A DNA stretch of 64,000 bases from assembly GCF_900101885.1 (NCBI RefSeq), contig NZ_FNAN01000002.1:310001-374000 (forward strand), read 5' to 3'. This document shows, piece after piece, positions 24,382-31,334 of the stretch. This stretch comes from Dyadobacter soli (lineage in GTDB: Bacteria > Bacteroidota > Bacteroidia > Cytophagales > Spirosomataceae). The notes below the pieces were generated by a model. That model worked only from the letters and a program-made list of their open reading frames with translations, was not told the DNA's origin and searched no databases. Position 1 is the first letter of the stretch. Each line of letters begins with the position of its first letter. The position numbers and the translations under genes are program-made.

Positions 24382-26265
24382 ATGCATTCATTTTTTACCC
24401 CACTAAGAAAGCCATTCTTATTTCTTTTCGCATTAATCTTTTCAACTTCGCTATCCTTCGGCCAGGCATGGCACCCCGGAAAAAAAATCGTTGCAAGCGA
24501 CAGAACTACACTCGGTGCATTCGGTAATGCGGTTTCGGTTTCCGGAAACTACGCCGTGATCGGCGCATTCGATGATGATGGTTCCGGCGACGGTAAAACG
24601 GTGCTCGCTTCTGCCGGTGCCGCTTACCTGTTCTACAACGATAACGGGACTTGGGTACAGGTCAAGAAAATATACCCTCCCACCAGAGCAAGAGGTGACT
24701 TTTTTGGCAGATCTGTTTGCATCAAGGACGACTATATGATCATCGGATCTGAATGTCAGACTGACGTCAATGACCAAAATCCGATTCAAGGTGCAGGCGC
24801 TGCCTATTTATATGCAAAAGACCAGGGAGGACCTGGCAACTGGGGCTTCGTAAAGAAAATTACTTCTCCCAATCGGCAATATCGCGAATACTTCGGAAGT
24901 GACGCGGCCATCGAAGGTGACCATATAGTTGCAGGTGCCTATTATGAAGCCAGAACCTATGTACTTGAAAAGAATGCGGGTGGGGTTAACAATTGGGGCG
25001 TTGTTGCTACGCTGTTTCCGCAAGCAGGGAATAGTTTCAATTCTTTCGGCGGCCGTGTGGCTATCAGCGGCGAATATGTAGTTGTGAGCGCCTATTCCGA
25101 TGATAATTCCGGAACTGGCCCGGCACTCCAGCATTCCGGTTCTGCCTACATTTTCAAACAAGGTCAGGGAGGAACAAATAATTGGGGGTTGGTAAAAAAA
25201 ATTACCGCACCTGTCATAATGGAAAGTGCAACCTTCGGCTCTGCTATTTCCATTGACGGCGACCATCTCGTGGTGGGGGCCCCGAATGAGATGATAAAGA
25301 CCGAATCTACGACAGAATACGTCGTAGGCGCTGCATATCTTTTCTCAAAAAACAATGGGGGTGCTGATCAATGGGGACTGCAAAAGAAGTTGACGGCAGA
25401 CCTGCGGCTCAGGGCCTCCTTTGGCGCTTCGGTTGCAATAAAAGGGTCCTCAATCGCAGTGGGCGGTTATGCCGAGAACCTCGACTATAAAAATGAGAAT
25501 CCCGTCGAGACCGCAGGGGCGGCATGGGTTTTTTCCGAAAACCGCGGCGGCATTGGAAATTGGGGACAAACCTCGAAGATTACCGCACCTGACCGGCACG
25601 AAGGTGAGGTTTTCGGCAATGCAATTGCATTGAATGAGACGCAGATTATCGTCGGGTCCCAATCGGAGCGCGATGGTGCGCCGTATTCTCTTACTTCTCC
25701 CGGGGCCGCATACAGCTTCTCGCTGGAAGCAGCCTTACCTGTGACCCTGGCTCGCTTCGGAGCGCGGAAACTGGAAAATCAAGCTGAACTCAGCTGGACG
25801 ACGACGGAAGAAACGAATTCAAGTCACTTCGAAATACAACGAAGCGCGGATGGGCGCAATTGGGTTACCCTGCAAAACATCCCGGCAGCTAACGAAAGCC
25901 ATGTTGTTAAACCTTACAATGCTTCGGATAAGGCGCCGCTCGCCGGCCTGAACCTGTATCGCCTCAAAATGGTGGATAACGACGGCACGTTCGCATTCAG
26001 TAAGATTGAAGCCTTGACTTTTGACGGCGTACAAAACGCATTGTTTTACCCAAACCCGGCGACAGACAGATTACAGCTTAGCAACGCGCTATTGAAGAAT
26101 ACCGCCTCCCTGAAACTGCTGGACCAAACGGGCAAATCAGTTTTTGAAACATCCCGTCCAACCGCTATCATTCAAACCGGCCATATTTCCGCAGGTTTGT
26201 ACATTTTACAGATCACACGAAAGGACGGTACTGTGACAAGCAGTCTGGTTGCGATTGATAACTAG
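24382..26265 (+). CDS. Secreted FG-GAP-like beta-propeller protein with T9SS sorting domain
   Basis: 627 residues. Signal peptide ends near residue 27 (LSFGQAWHPG). Seven or so similar blades follow, each with a phrase like GAYGNAVSVSGNYAVIGAFD, GDHIVAGAYYEARTY or GNAIALNETQIIVGSQSE and an intervening GAAYLF-x-(6-9)-NWG-x-VKKITAP motif, the integrin-alpha/FG-GAP-like pattern. A linker module (ELSWTTTEETNSSHFEIQRS) leads to a T9SS type A sorting domain at about 555-627 (FYPNPATDRLQLSNALL), so the protein is secreted and attached to the cell surface by the type IX system. Adhesion or carbohydrate binding is plausible; no catalytic domain seen. Confidence 0.88.
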   Translation: MHSFFTPLRKPFLFLFALIFSTSLSFGQAWHPGKKIVASDRTTLGAFGNAVSVSGNYAVIGAFDDDGSGDGKTVLASAGAAYLFYNDNGTWVQVKKIYPPTRARGDFFGRSVCIKDDYMIIGSECQTDVNDQNPIQGAGAAYLYAKDQGGPGNWGFVKKITSPNRQYREYFGSDAAIEGDHIVAGAYYEARTYVLEKNAGGVNNWGVVATLFPQAGNSFNSFGGRVAISGEYVVVSAYSDDNSGTGPALQHSGSAYIFKQGQGGTNNWGLVKKITAPVIMESATFGSAISIDGDHLVVGAPNEMIKTESTTEYVVGAAYLFSKNNGGADQWGLQKKLTADLRLRASFGASVAIKGSSIAVGGYAENLDYKNENPVETAGAAWVFSENRGGIGNWGQTSKITAPDRHEGEVFGNAIALNETQIIVGSQSERDGAPYSLTSPGAAYSFSLEAALPVTLARFGARKLENQAELSWTTTEETNSSHFEIQRSADGRNWVTLQNIPAANESHVVKPYNASDKAPLAGLNLYRLKMVDNDGTFAFSKIEALTFDGVQNALFYPNPATDRLQLSNALLKNTASLKLLDQTGKSVFETSRPTAIIQTGHISAGLYILQITRKDGTVTSSLVAIDN

Positions 26266-26359
26266 ACAGTTAGTCGTAGCTTAGAGCATAAAATAGAAGA
26301 GTTTCAGTTGCTGGCCGGGATAAGATAAATCCTTGGCCAGCGACAGCTCCTGAAAACGT

Positions 26360-26375
26360 CCCGGGAATTTTGTCA
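26360..26375. repeat. 16-bp direct repeat flanking the FG-GAP gene, copy 2
   Basis: Second exact copy of CCCGGGAATTTTGTCA; context AACGTCCCGGG here against AACGTTCCCGGG at copy 1. A GC-rich hairpin (GCTGGCC 26310-26316 with GGCCAGC 26335-26341) lies just upstream and may end transcription of the FG-GAP gene. Confidence 0.6.
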
Positions 26376-26396
26376 AAATTTAGTCAGGAATGATAG

Positions 26397-26975
26397 TCAA
26401 TGCACCGCGGCCGGATGCAGATTGTTAACCAGATATAGCACATTATCGCTGCCAGGATGGTAGAATGCGTTCACTTGGTTTCCGGCGTTGAGTGTGTTAT
26501 ACCAATTTTCCGGGATTTCAACCGGCAATACTTTCCCGCTTACGGGATGACTGACATATACGTAATGCGCCTTCGGTGTTTTGGTTGCGCCCCGTCCCCT
26601 CGGCAGCTTTACCACCTCTTTGGACTGAACCGTAGCATACCCGCGTGAATTCATGGAAGCTTTCGGGAAAATCCAGTTCTTCCGCACGAAAAATAGCAGC
26701 GTCGGCGCGACGTTCATCAGAAACACCAACCCGAAAACACCGATAATACGCTGTTGCGAATAAGGTTCTTCAAAAATCCATGTCGCAAACACCCCGCCAT
26801 AATTCTCCATCAGCGCGCCGGTTTCCTCCTTTCTAAAAACCAGCCCCAGCCATGCCGACACAAATACCGCGGCGAAAGTAAAGAAAATGATCCTGTCCCA
26901 CCATTTCTTAGCCAATAGCAGGCGGTGAGAAAGGCGGTCGGCGTAATGTTCGTTAAGGGCGTAGTGTTGGAGCAT
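26397..26975 (-). CDS. Membrane protein of unknown function, two transmembrane helices
   Basis: 192 residues. Two hydrophobic helices at about 30-47 (IIFFTFAAVFVSAWLGLVF) and 76-98 (QRIIGVFGLVFLMNVAPTLL) separate a short N-terminal tail and a middle loop from a ~90-residue C-terminal domain rich in beta-forming residues (HYVYVSHPVSGKVLPVEIPE, NAFYHPGSDNVLYLVNN). The tail resembles DUF3592-type domains loosely; I would not assign it. It stands alone on the minus strand. Confidence 0.65.
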   Translation of the reverse strand: MLQHYALNEHYADRLSHRLLLAKKWWDRIIFFTFAAVFVSAWLGLVFRKEETGALMENYGGVFATWIFEEPYSQQRIIGVFGLVFLMNVAPTLLFFVRKNWIFPKASMNSRGYATVQSKEVVKLPRGRGATKTPKAHYVYVSHPVSGKVLPVEIPENWYNTLNAGNQVNAFYHPGSDNVLYLVNNLHPAAVH

Positions 26976-27153
26976 TGGCTGATGATGTCTTTCCAGATCC
27001 TTAAAGTCAACAATTTAGTGATTATTACATAGAAGTAAATTCCGGTTTCCCGATTGATTATTAAAATCGACTTCTTGATCATTTCCTTGTGACGGTAAGC
27101 GGAATTCTGTTCAGCTTCAAGGGCTAATCCATGTTTTAGGGAACAACAAACCC

Positions 27154-27184
27154 TTGCTATGCTGGCTAGCAATTTGTAAATTTG
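27154..27184 (+). promoter_or_regulatory. Bacteroidota-type promoter of the 27197-27662 operon
   Basis: A -33 TTG element at 27154-27156 is followed after 20 bp by the -7 box TAAATTTG at 27177-27184, a full match to the Bacteroidota TTG / TAnnTTTG arrangement with the preferred 19-21 bp spacing. Transcription would start close to 27191, leaving a leader of only a few bases before the ATG at 27197. Confidence 0.75.
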
Positions 27185-27196
27185 ATATAGGCGAAA

Positions 27197-27349
27197 ATGA
27201 ACCTCTTCGAACTCAAAATGATGAGAGCAGCGTTACGTCAGGCATTAAGTGACCGGTCCGAAATGCTTTCACAAGAAGAAATTGACAAGATATTGGACAC
27301 GATTCTATTGCTGACAAAGTTGATCGATGAACTGGAAAGAGGCGTCTGA
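27197..27349 (+). CDS. Small 50-residue coiled-coil protein
   Basis: ATG 27197 to TGA 27347-27349, 50 residues, almost entirely helical with heptad-like leucines (LSQEEIDKILDTILLLTKLI). It begins a few bases after a strong predicted promoter and ends 16 bp before the HTH gene at 27366, so the two form an operon. Too short for a confident family call; it could be an oligomerisation partner or antitoxin for its neighbour. Confidence 0.6.
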   Translation: MNLFELKMMRAALRQALSDRSEMLSQEEIDKILDTILLLTKLIDELERGV

Positions 27350-27365
27350 TACAAACACTATTAAT

Positions 27366-27662
27366 ATGGAAACAGAGGAAGAATTTCGAGCAAGGCTTCA
27401 AGATTTAATGCAGCGGGCCGACATTGCGATCAAGGAAACCAGCGAGTACCTTTTGCAACAAGGCATAACTATTGATATGACTGAATGGGTGACGGTTAAC
27501 GAATATTGCCGCAGGTTTGGGATCGAAAATACCGAAACTGTTATGCAATGGATCGAACAAGGCATCGTGCCCGAGGAAGATACAACGGTCATCAAGGAGT
27601 ACAACCATGTTCAAATGCTCAGAGCGAGGCTGTATTTGAAAAGTGTCACTCATGATGCATAA
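27366..27662 (+). CDS. Putative helix-turn-helix (MerR/AlpA-like) DNA-binding protein
   Basis: 98 residues from ATG 27366. An N-terminal helix (EEFRARLQDLMQRADIAIKE) is followed by WVTVNEYCRRFGIENTETVM QWIEQGIVPEED, which reads like the excisionase/MerR winged helix (VNEYCRRFGI as helix 1, VMQWIEQGI as recognition region), and a closing helix. Pairing with the coiled-coil gene upstream suggests a small regulatory unit. Function beyond DNA binding unknown. Confidence 0.65.
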   Translation: METEEEFRARLQDLMQRADIAIKETSEYLLQQGITIDMTEWVTVNEYCRRFGIENTETVMQWIEQGIVPEEDTTVIKEYNHVQMLRARLYLKSVTHDA

Positions 27663-27674
27663 CCTCCTTCTCAA

Positions 27675-28313
27675 CTAAAACAAGCTAATCTGCTCCCCCA
27701 CAGGCTTCTGCCCTGACAGCAAAATCGTATCGATTACCTCGTATTGCCGCCGCTTCTCATTATACTTGCGAATGGCGAAAGAATCACAAACAAAGCCTGC
27801 CTCATATTCCTTAAATAGCGAATGCGCTAATGCAACCCATTCCCGCGTAAGCCTGCGGCCGATGGTCATGTGCGGATTTTTCGATTCATCGGCCCATTTC
27901 TGCATGTATTGCTTTTTGAATTTCTTGTCGAAACCTTTCATGACCGCCTGCGTGCGTTCGCGTATGGCGTTGCAGGAATCTTCGGTTGGTTTGATGTAGA
28001 ATGCGGAGAAGTTGGCCCGGTCGAAGTCGGCGAAGCCGGAGAAGTTGAGCTGGAAAGGCGTTAATGGAGTGATTAGCCTTTTATATTCTGCTAAAATTAA
28101 TGGGTAATCTACTTCCGCTGCGTCGAAACCGTCCAGCGAGATGTGGCCGTCGGCATTGGCGCTGCCGTAGCTTTTGCCGGTGGCGTCACGGAACAGTTGT
28201 TTGAAATCGCAGACTTCTTCGGCGATCTGAGGCGGCGGCATTATGGCCAGGGAGTAGGCGCAAAGACGCGACGCGACGGGCGGGGCATCTAAGGAACAAT
28301 GGAATTCACTCAT
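27675..28313 (-). CDS. 2H phosphoesterase / 2'-5' RNA ligase-like protein
   Basis: 212 residues from ATG 28313. The two signature motifs of the 2H family are present: H57-x-S59 (GHISLDGF) and H148-x-T150 (PHMTIGRRL), about 90 residues apart in a duplicated fold. 2H enzymes open or hydrolyse 2',3'-cyclic or 2'-5' phosphodiester bonds in RNA or cyclic nucleotides. The start overlaps the stop of the nucleotidyltransferase gene by 8 bp, so it is the last gene of a coupled three-gene unit. Its substrate is unknown; linkage to a nucleotidyltransferase suggests action on a nucleotide product or RNA end. Confidence 0.82.
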   Translation of the reverse strand: MSEFHCSLDAPPVASRLCAYSLAIMPPPQIAEEVCDFKQLFRDATGKSYGSANADGHISLDGFDAAEVDYPLILAEYKRLITPLTPFQLNFSGFADFDRANFSAFYIKPTEDSCNAIRERTQAVMKGFDKKFKKQYMQKWADESKNPHMTIGRRLTREWVALAHSLFKEYEAGFVCDSFAIRKYNEKRRQYEVIDTILLSGQKPVGEQISLF

Positions 28314-28764
28314 CTTTCTTTCCTTTTTGAAGTGACACAATATCCTGAATATCCTGTGGCCTGTTGGATGCTTTTTTATTGGCGATCAGCTGGTTAAGAC
28401 CAATGAATGCTATTGCTATCGTATCAACGTCAATAATACGTTTGTGCACTATCGCCTCGGAAAACGTCACACCATCAATCGAAGTTAAGATATCGATTCT
28501 TAGAGGGGGATATCCTATCTGATTAATAATGTTTTCCTTCAAGAAATCCTCTTTGCGATACCCGAGAGACGAAAACCCGAATTCAGCCAGGACGACCAGC
28601 ATTTTTTCCGCATTGCTTTCCGAAATATTGATCCAAATGTCCAAATCACCGGTAAAGCGTGGTCTTCCGTGAAATGCCATCGCATAGCCTCCCACAACGA
28701 GATACTCGACGGCATGTTTGTTCAGGAGCTTTATAAAATCCTCAAAATCAGACGCTAGCTGCAT
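28306..28764 (-). CDS. Nucleotidyltransferase-fold protein (DUF6036-like)
   Basis: 152 residues. The minimal nucleotidyltransferase signature is clear: EYLVVGGYAMAFHGRPRFTG then DLDIWI, giving the GG motif at 25-26 and acidic pair D40 and D42; a third acidic residue probably lies in LRIDILTSIDG. Similar small proteins in Bacteroidota occur with a short upstream partner, like other minimal-NTase toxin-antitoxin units. The start codon overlaps the upstream stop by one base (TAATG) and the end overlaps the 2H gene by 8 bp. Whether it is toxin or antitoxin cannot be read from sequence. Confidence 0.82.
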   Translation of the reverse strand: MQLASDFEDFIKLLNKHAVEYLVVGGYAMAFHGRPRFTGDLDIWINISESNAEKMLVVLAEFGFSSLGYRKEDFLKENIINQIGYPPLRIDILTSIDGVTFSEAIVHKRIIDVDTIAIAFIGLNQLIANKKASNRPQDIQDIVSLQKGKKDE

Positions 28765-28967
28765 TATTTCATTTTTCGTTGACTAAATACCGTCTTGTCC
28801 ATTCGCTGAGACGGTTTCAACATTTGATTAACCAAAAAGGTAACAGCCGCAATGCGCTCTTGCGGCGTCTTACTTAACCAATAGTCTAAATCATCTGCGG
28901 CTTGATCGGTCGCCTTCATATCAACCTGCCTTTTAACCATCGCAATTTTTCGAATCTTCTCTGTCAT
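28764..28967 (-). CDS. Small basic protein upstream of the nucleotidyltransferase (antitoxin-like)
   Basis: 67 residues, rich in Lys/Arg at both ends with a central segment DQAADDLDYWLSKTPQERIA. The pattern KTPQERIAAVTFLVNQML recurs in Bacteroidota proteins found next to minimal nucleotidyltransferases (from memory, not checked). It overlaps the NTase start by one base and is preceded by a 17-bp inverted repeat, an arrangement typical of an autoregulating antitoxin. DNA binding is inference. Confidence 0.7.
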   Translation of the reverse strand: MTEKIRKIAMVKRQVDMKATDQAADDLDYWLSKTPQERIAAVTFLVNQMLKPSQRMDKTVFSQRKMK

Positions 28968-28985
28968 GTCAATAGGTGGGCCAGC

Positions 28986-29037
28986 AAAAATATTCCTTCA
29001 TTATACGACATTATGGTAAAAATGAAGGAATATTTTT
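28986..29037 (-). promoter_or_regulatory. 17-bp perfect inverted repeat upstream of the NTase module
   Basis: The stretch at 28986-29002 (AAAAATATTCCTTCATT) is exactly complementary to 29021-29037, with an 18-bp spacer. It begins 19 bp before the ATG at 28967. The core ATGAAGGAAT recurs at 29152-29161. It can act as a dimeric operator or a leader hairpin; position favours autoregulation of the 28967 operon. Confidence 0.75.
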
Positions 29038-29110
29038 TGGCGATATAAAATTTACATATAACTCATAACAAGCCAATTAAGGAATAATAGCTACAAGTTT
29101 GTTAGCTAAA

Positions 29111-29166
29111 AATATGCATTCATTTTCGAAAATATGCATTCATTTCGTACAAATGAAGGAATAATT
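29111..29166. repeat. 20-bp tandem repeat and related inverted motif
   Basis: AATATGCATTCATTT occurs at 29111-29125 and 29131-29145, a period of 20 bp (two helical turns), followed by the inverted form AAATGAAGGAATAATT at 29151-29166, which matches the inverted repeat at 28986-29037. Together they form a cluster of related sites between the NTase module and the fucosidase gene; both could be controlled from here. Confidence 0.6.
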
Positions 29167-29265
29167 TGCAACAACAACTCAACTCTGACTTCGCACAATT
29201 ATTCTGGCTGAAAAGGAGTATTTCCGTAACCTCAGAATCATCTTTACTCAAACAACAGTTTCACA

Positions 29266-30618
29266 ATGCGATCCAAATTTCTCACGTTTTTCCTCCTGCT
29301 CACGCTGGCAGCAACCTCCTACGCCCAGCAAACCACCAACCAACCCGACCGCGTCAAATGGTTTCAGGACCTGGGTTTCGGGATGTTCATTCACTGGAAT
29401 GTCGACGTGTCGCTAGGGACGGTGATCAGCCATTCGCTCGCGGGGGCTTCGGAAGACTATATCAATCGGTATATGAAGGAGCTGCCGACGTTTTTTAACC
29501 CCAAAAAGTTCGATCCGGACGAATGGGCAACGATGGCGCGGCTTGCGGGGATGAAATATGTCGTCTTTACGACCAAGCACCACGCCGGTTTCTGCATGTT
29601 CGATACCAAAACGACGACTTTCAATGTGATGAATACGCCTTTCAAACGGGACGTGACGAAGGAAATCATCACCGCGTTCCGCAAGCAGGGCATTGCCATC
29701 GGGCTCTATTTTTCGCCGGAAGATTTCCTGTTTTTCCACCAGAACAATATCCCGCTCGGCCGGTTGCAGGATAAGCGACAGTTCCCGATGAATAATCCGA
29801 AACTGATGGAATACGACAAGGAGCAGATTAAAGAACTGCTTACGAACTACGGCAAAATCGACATTATGTTCTTCGACGGCCCCGGCGACGGCCTGCGCGA
29901 GTGCGCGTGGAGCCTGCAACCGGAGCTCGTGATCACGCGCGACGCCATGAACACGCCCGAGCAGAACATCCCCGACAAAGCGTCGCCGCGCCCGTGGGAG
30001 GCCTGCTACACGATGGGCACCGACTGGCAATACAAACCGACCAACGACCCGCACAAATCGGGCACGGAGATCATCAACATGCTCATCGAAATCCGCGCCA
30101 AGGGCGGCAACTTCCTTTTGAACGTCGGCCCCAAACCGAACGGCGAAATCCAGATCGAACAGGAGGCGCTCCTGCGTGAAATCGCCCTATGGAACTTTGC
30201 GAACGGGGAGTCTATACACGCCGTCAAACCGCTTCCTATTATCCACGACAAAGACATCTGGTTCACGCAATCCAACGACGACAAGGCCATCTACGCGTTC
30301 GTCACCAAGAAGCGCGACGACGAATGGAAATACGGCCAGCGCCGCGAATTCCTCTTCCCGATGATCGAAGGCAACGCGTCTACCAAAGTCGAGGTACTCG
30401 GCTACGGCAGCGAACTGGTGGAATATGTTAACAATTTCGACGCTTCAATCCGCTCCGCTCCTACCCCGCTCGGCCTGGCCGTGAGCGCGGTAAATGGGCA
30501 ACGGTTTTATACAAACAGAACCTGGCCTAATGCGGTGGTTTTGAAGATTTCGAATGCGAAGTTTAAGGCGCCTGAGGAGAAGAAGACTTCGAAATCCGGC
30601 ATTGACGGGGCGCAGTAA
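29266..30618 (+). CDS. GH29 alpha-L-fucosidase
   Basis: 450 residues. Signal peptide ends near residue 21 (ATSYAQQ). The GH29 TIM barrel is evident: LGFGMFIHWNVDVSLGTVIS, KYVVFTTKHHAGFCMFDTKT, and IDIMFFDGPGDG, where D204 of FFDG is the expected nucleophile; RAKGGNFLLNVGPKPNGEIQ closes the catalytic domain. A small beta domain follows. It should release alpha-linked L-fucose in the periplasm or at the surface. No SusCD pair is adjacent; the acetylesterase-type genes 3.5 kb downstream may act on the same class of glycans. A terminator follows. Confidence 0.93.
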   Translation: MRSKFLTFFLLLTLAATSYAQQTTNQPDRVKWFQDLGFGMFIHWNVDVSLGTVISHSLAGASEDYINRYMKELPTFFNPKKFDPDEWATMARLAGMKYVVFTTKHHAGFCMFDTKTTTFNVMNTPFKRDVTKEIITAFRKQGIAIGLYFSPEDFLFFHQNNIPLGRLQDKRQFPMNNPKLMEYDKEQIKELLTNYGKIDIMFFDGPGDGLRECAWSLQPELVITRDAMNTPEQNIPDKASPRPWEACYTMGTDWQYKPTNDPHKSGTEIINMLIEIRAKGGNFLLNVGPKPNGEIQIEQEALLREIALWNFANGESIHAVKPLPIIHDKDIWFTQSNDDKAIYAFVTKKRDDEWKYGQRREFLFPMIEGNASTKVEVLGYGSELVEYVNNFDASIRSAPTPLGLAVSAVNGQRFYTNRTWPNAVVLKISNAKFKAPEEKKTSKSGIDGAQ

Positions 30619-30642
30619 TGCTTTGCTACACTAATGCATTTG

Positions 30643-30676
30643 AATGGAGGCTGCCTGGGTGGTCTCCATTTTTTTA
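30643..30676 (+). terminator. Intrinsic terminator after the fucosidase gene
   Basis: AATGGAG (30643-30649) pairs with CTCCATT (30664-30670), followed by a run of T to about 30675. It lies 25 bp after the stop at 30618. Confidence 0.8.
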
Positions 30677-30743
30677 TCTGAGGAAGTAGAGGAACGTGAG
30701 TTGTTGAAATGTGCCTTGAGTCTTTACCAATTATCCTTCGGTT

Positions 30744-30986
30744 TTACGCCGCTTTCCGCTCTTCGAGCTTTTGGAAAAAGAATACCAGTTCGCGGAATGT
30801 GCAGAAGAGATCGCTTGCATGCGGGTTATGCCCGAGCTCGTGTTGCGCTACCATGAAACCCGTATAGATTATCCAAAGGTCTTCGACCCATTCTTTGGGG
30901 TCGTTCATGGTTAATAGGGTTTTGACGTGTTCGCCGTAGGCGAGTGTGGCCGAATCCTGGGATTCGGAATGTGTTTGTTTGTTCAT
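30744..30986 (-). CDS. Small protein of unknown function, copy B (paralogue of 8661-8909)
   Basis: 80 residues from ATG 30986. Shares the pattern of the 8661-8909 protein: LAYGEHVKTLLTM, EWVEDLWIIYTGFMVAQHEL GH, and FCTFRELVFFFQKLEERK. The longer frame that opens further upstream runs through the structured element and is not used as the start, because this ATG matches the start of copy A. Helical, cytoplasmic, no recognised domain. It is preceded by the second 71-nt structured element and lies divergent from the ApeA-like gene. Confidence 0.75.
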   Translation of the reverse strand: MNKQTHSESQDSATLAYGEHVKTLLTMNDPKEWVEDLWIIYTGFMVAQHELGHNPHASDLFCTFRELVFFFQKLEERKAA

Positions 30987-31021
30987 GAGACACGTATTTA
31001 TTGGGATGAAATGTATAAAAT

Positions 31022-31092
31022 GCCCTGTCTTAGGTGTCCCGCGCTCGCGTAAGCGCCTTGGGGCTTTCACCTGATCCACACCATAACAGGGC
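31022..31092 (-). ncRNA. Structured 71-nt leader element, copy B
   Basis: Same architecture and length as 8939-9009: GCCCTGT (31022-31028) with ACAGGGC (31086-31092), AGGTG (31032-31036) with CACCT (31067-31071), and an inner GCGC hairpin. The arms and surrounding words are invariant while the apical loop differs, as expected for a folded RNA. It lies 36 bp upstream of the 30744-30986 gene start on the minus strand. The remaining ~240 bp to the ApeA-like gene show nothing else I recognise. Confidence 0.6.
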
Positions 31093-31113
31093 AATACTTT
31101 TGAGCTTTTTCAT
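31030..31113 (-). CDS. Possible 27-residue leader peptide inside the structured element, copy B
   Basis: ATG 31113 opens a 27-codon frame (MKKLKSIALLWCGSGESPKA then LTRARDT) ending in TAA at 31030-31032. It aligns from the first codon with the 21-residue peptide of copy A (MKxLxSxALxWCGxGExP), differing only after the shared core. Translation across the hairpin would suit attenuation-type control of the downstream small gene; coding is not proven. Confidence 0.35.
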   Translation of the reverse strand: MKKLKSIALLWCGSGESPKALTRARDT

Positions 31114-31334
31114 TTTACGCGTATTTTTTGGGAAGTGGGAATATTCGGGAGAAAAATTGGGAGACGCAAGTGAAAGAATGGGGAATTTTCTAACGGCCGG
31201 CGCTAGGTATTTTCAGGGCAAAACGGGAGTTTGTTCACCCAATACATTCCGACCTGAATCTAATAAATTCGCTCAGTTAGTATTCGTGAGAATGTTTTCT
31301 GCATAACTTAAAATAGAAAAATCCCAATCAGCTC

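Noticed and set aside
27197..27349. Similarity of the 50-residue peptide to Spo0E-type SQELD proteins
   Set aside because: Only a short LSQEEID word matches; Spo0E belongs to spore formers and the rest is generic coiled coil.
29111..29166. CRISPR-like direct repeats
   Set aside because: Only two 15-bp copies with a 5-bp gap, no spacers and no cas genes anywhere in the window.
30744..30986. HELGH in the small protein read as a zinc metalloprotease motif
   Set aside because: The paralogue has KELGH, the protein is only 80 residues, and no third ligand is present.
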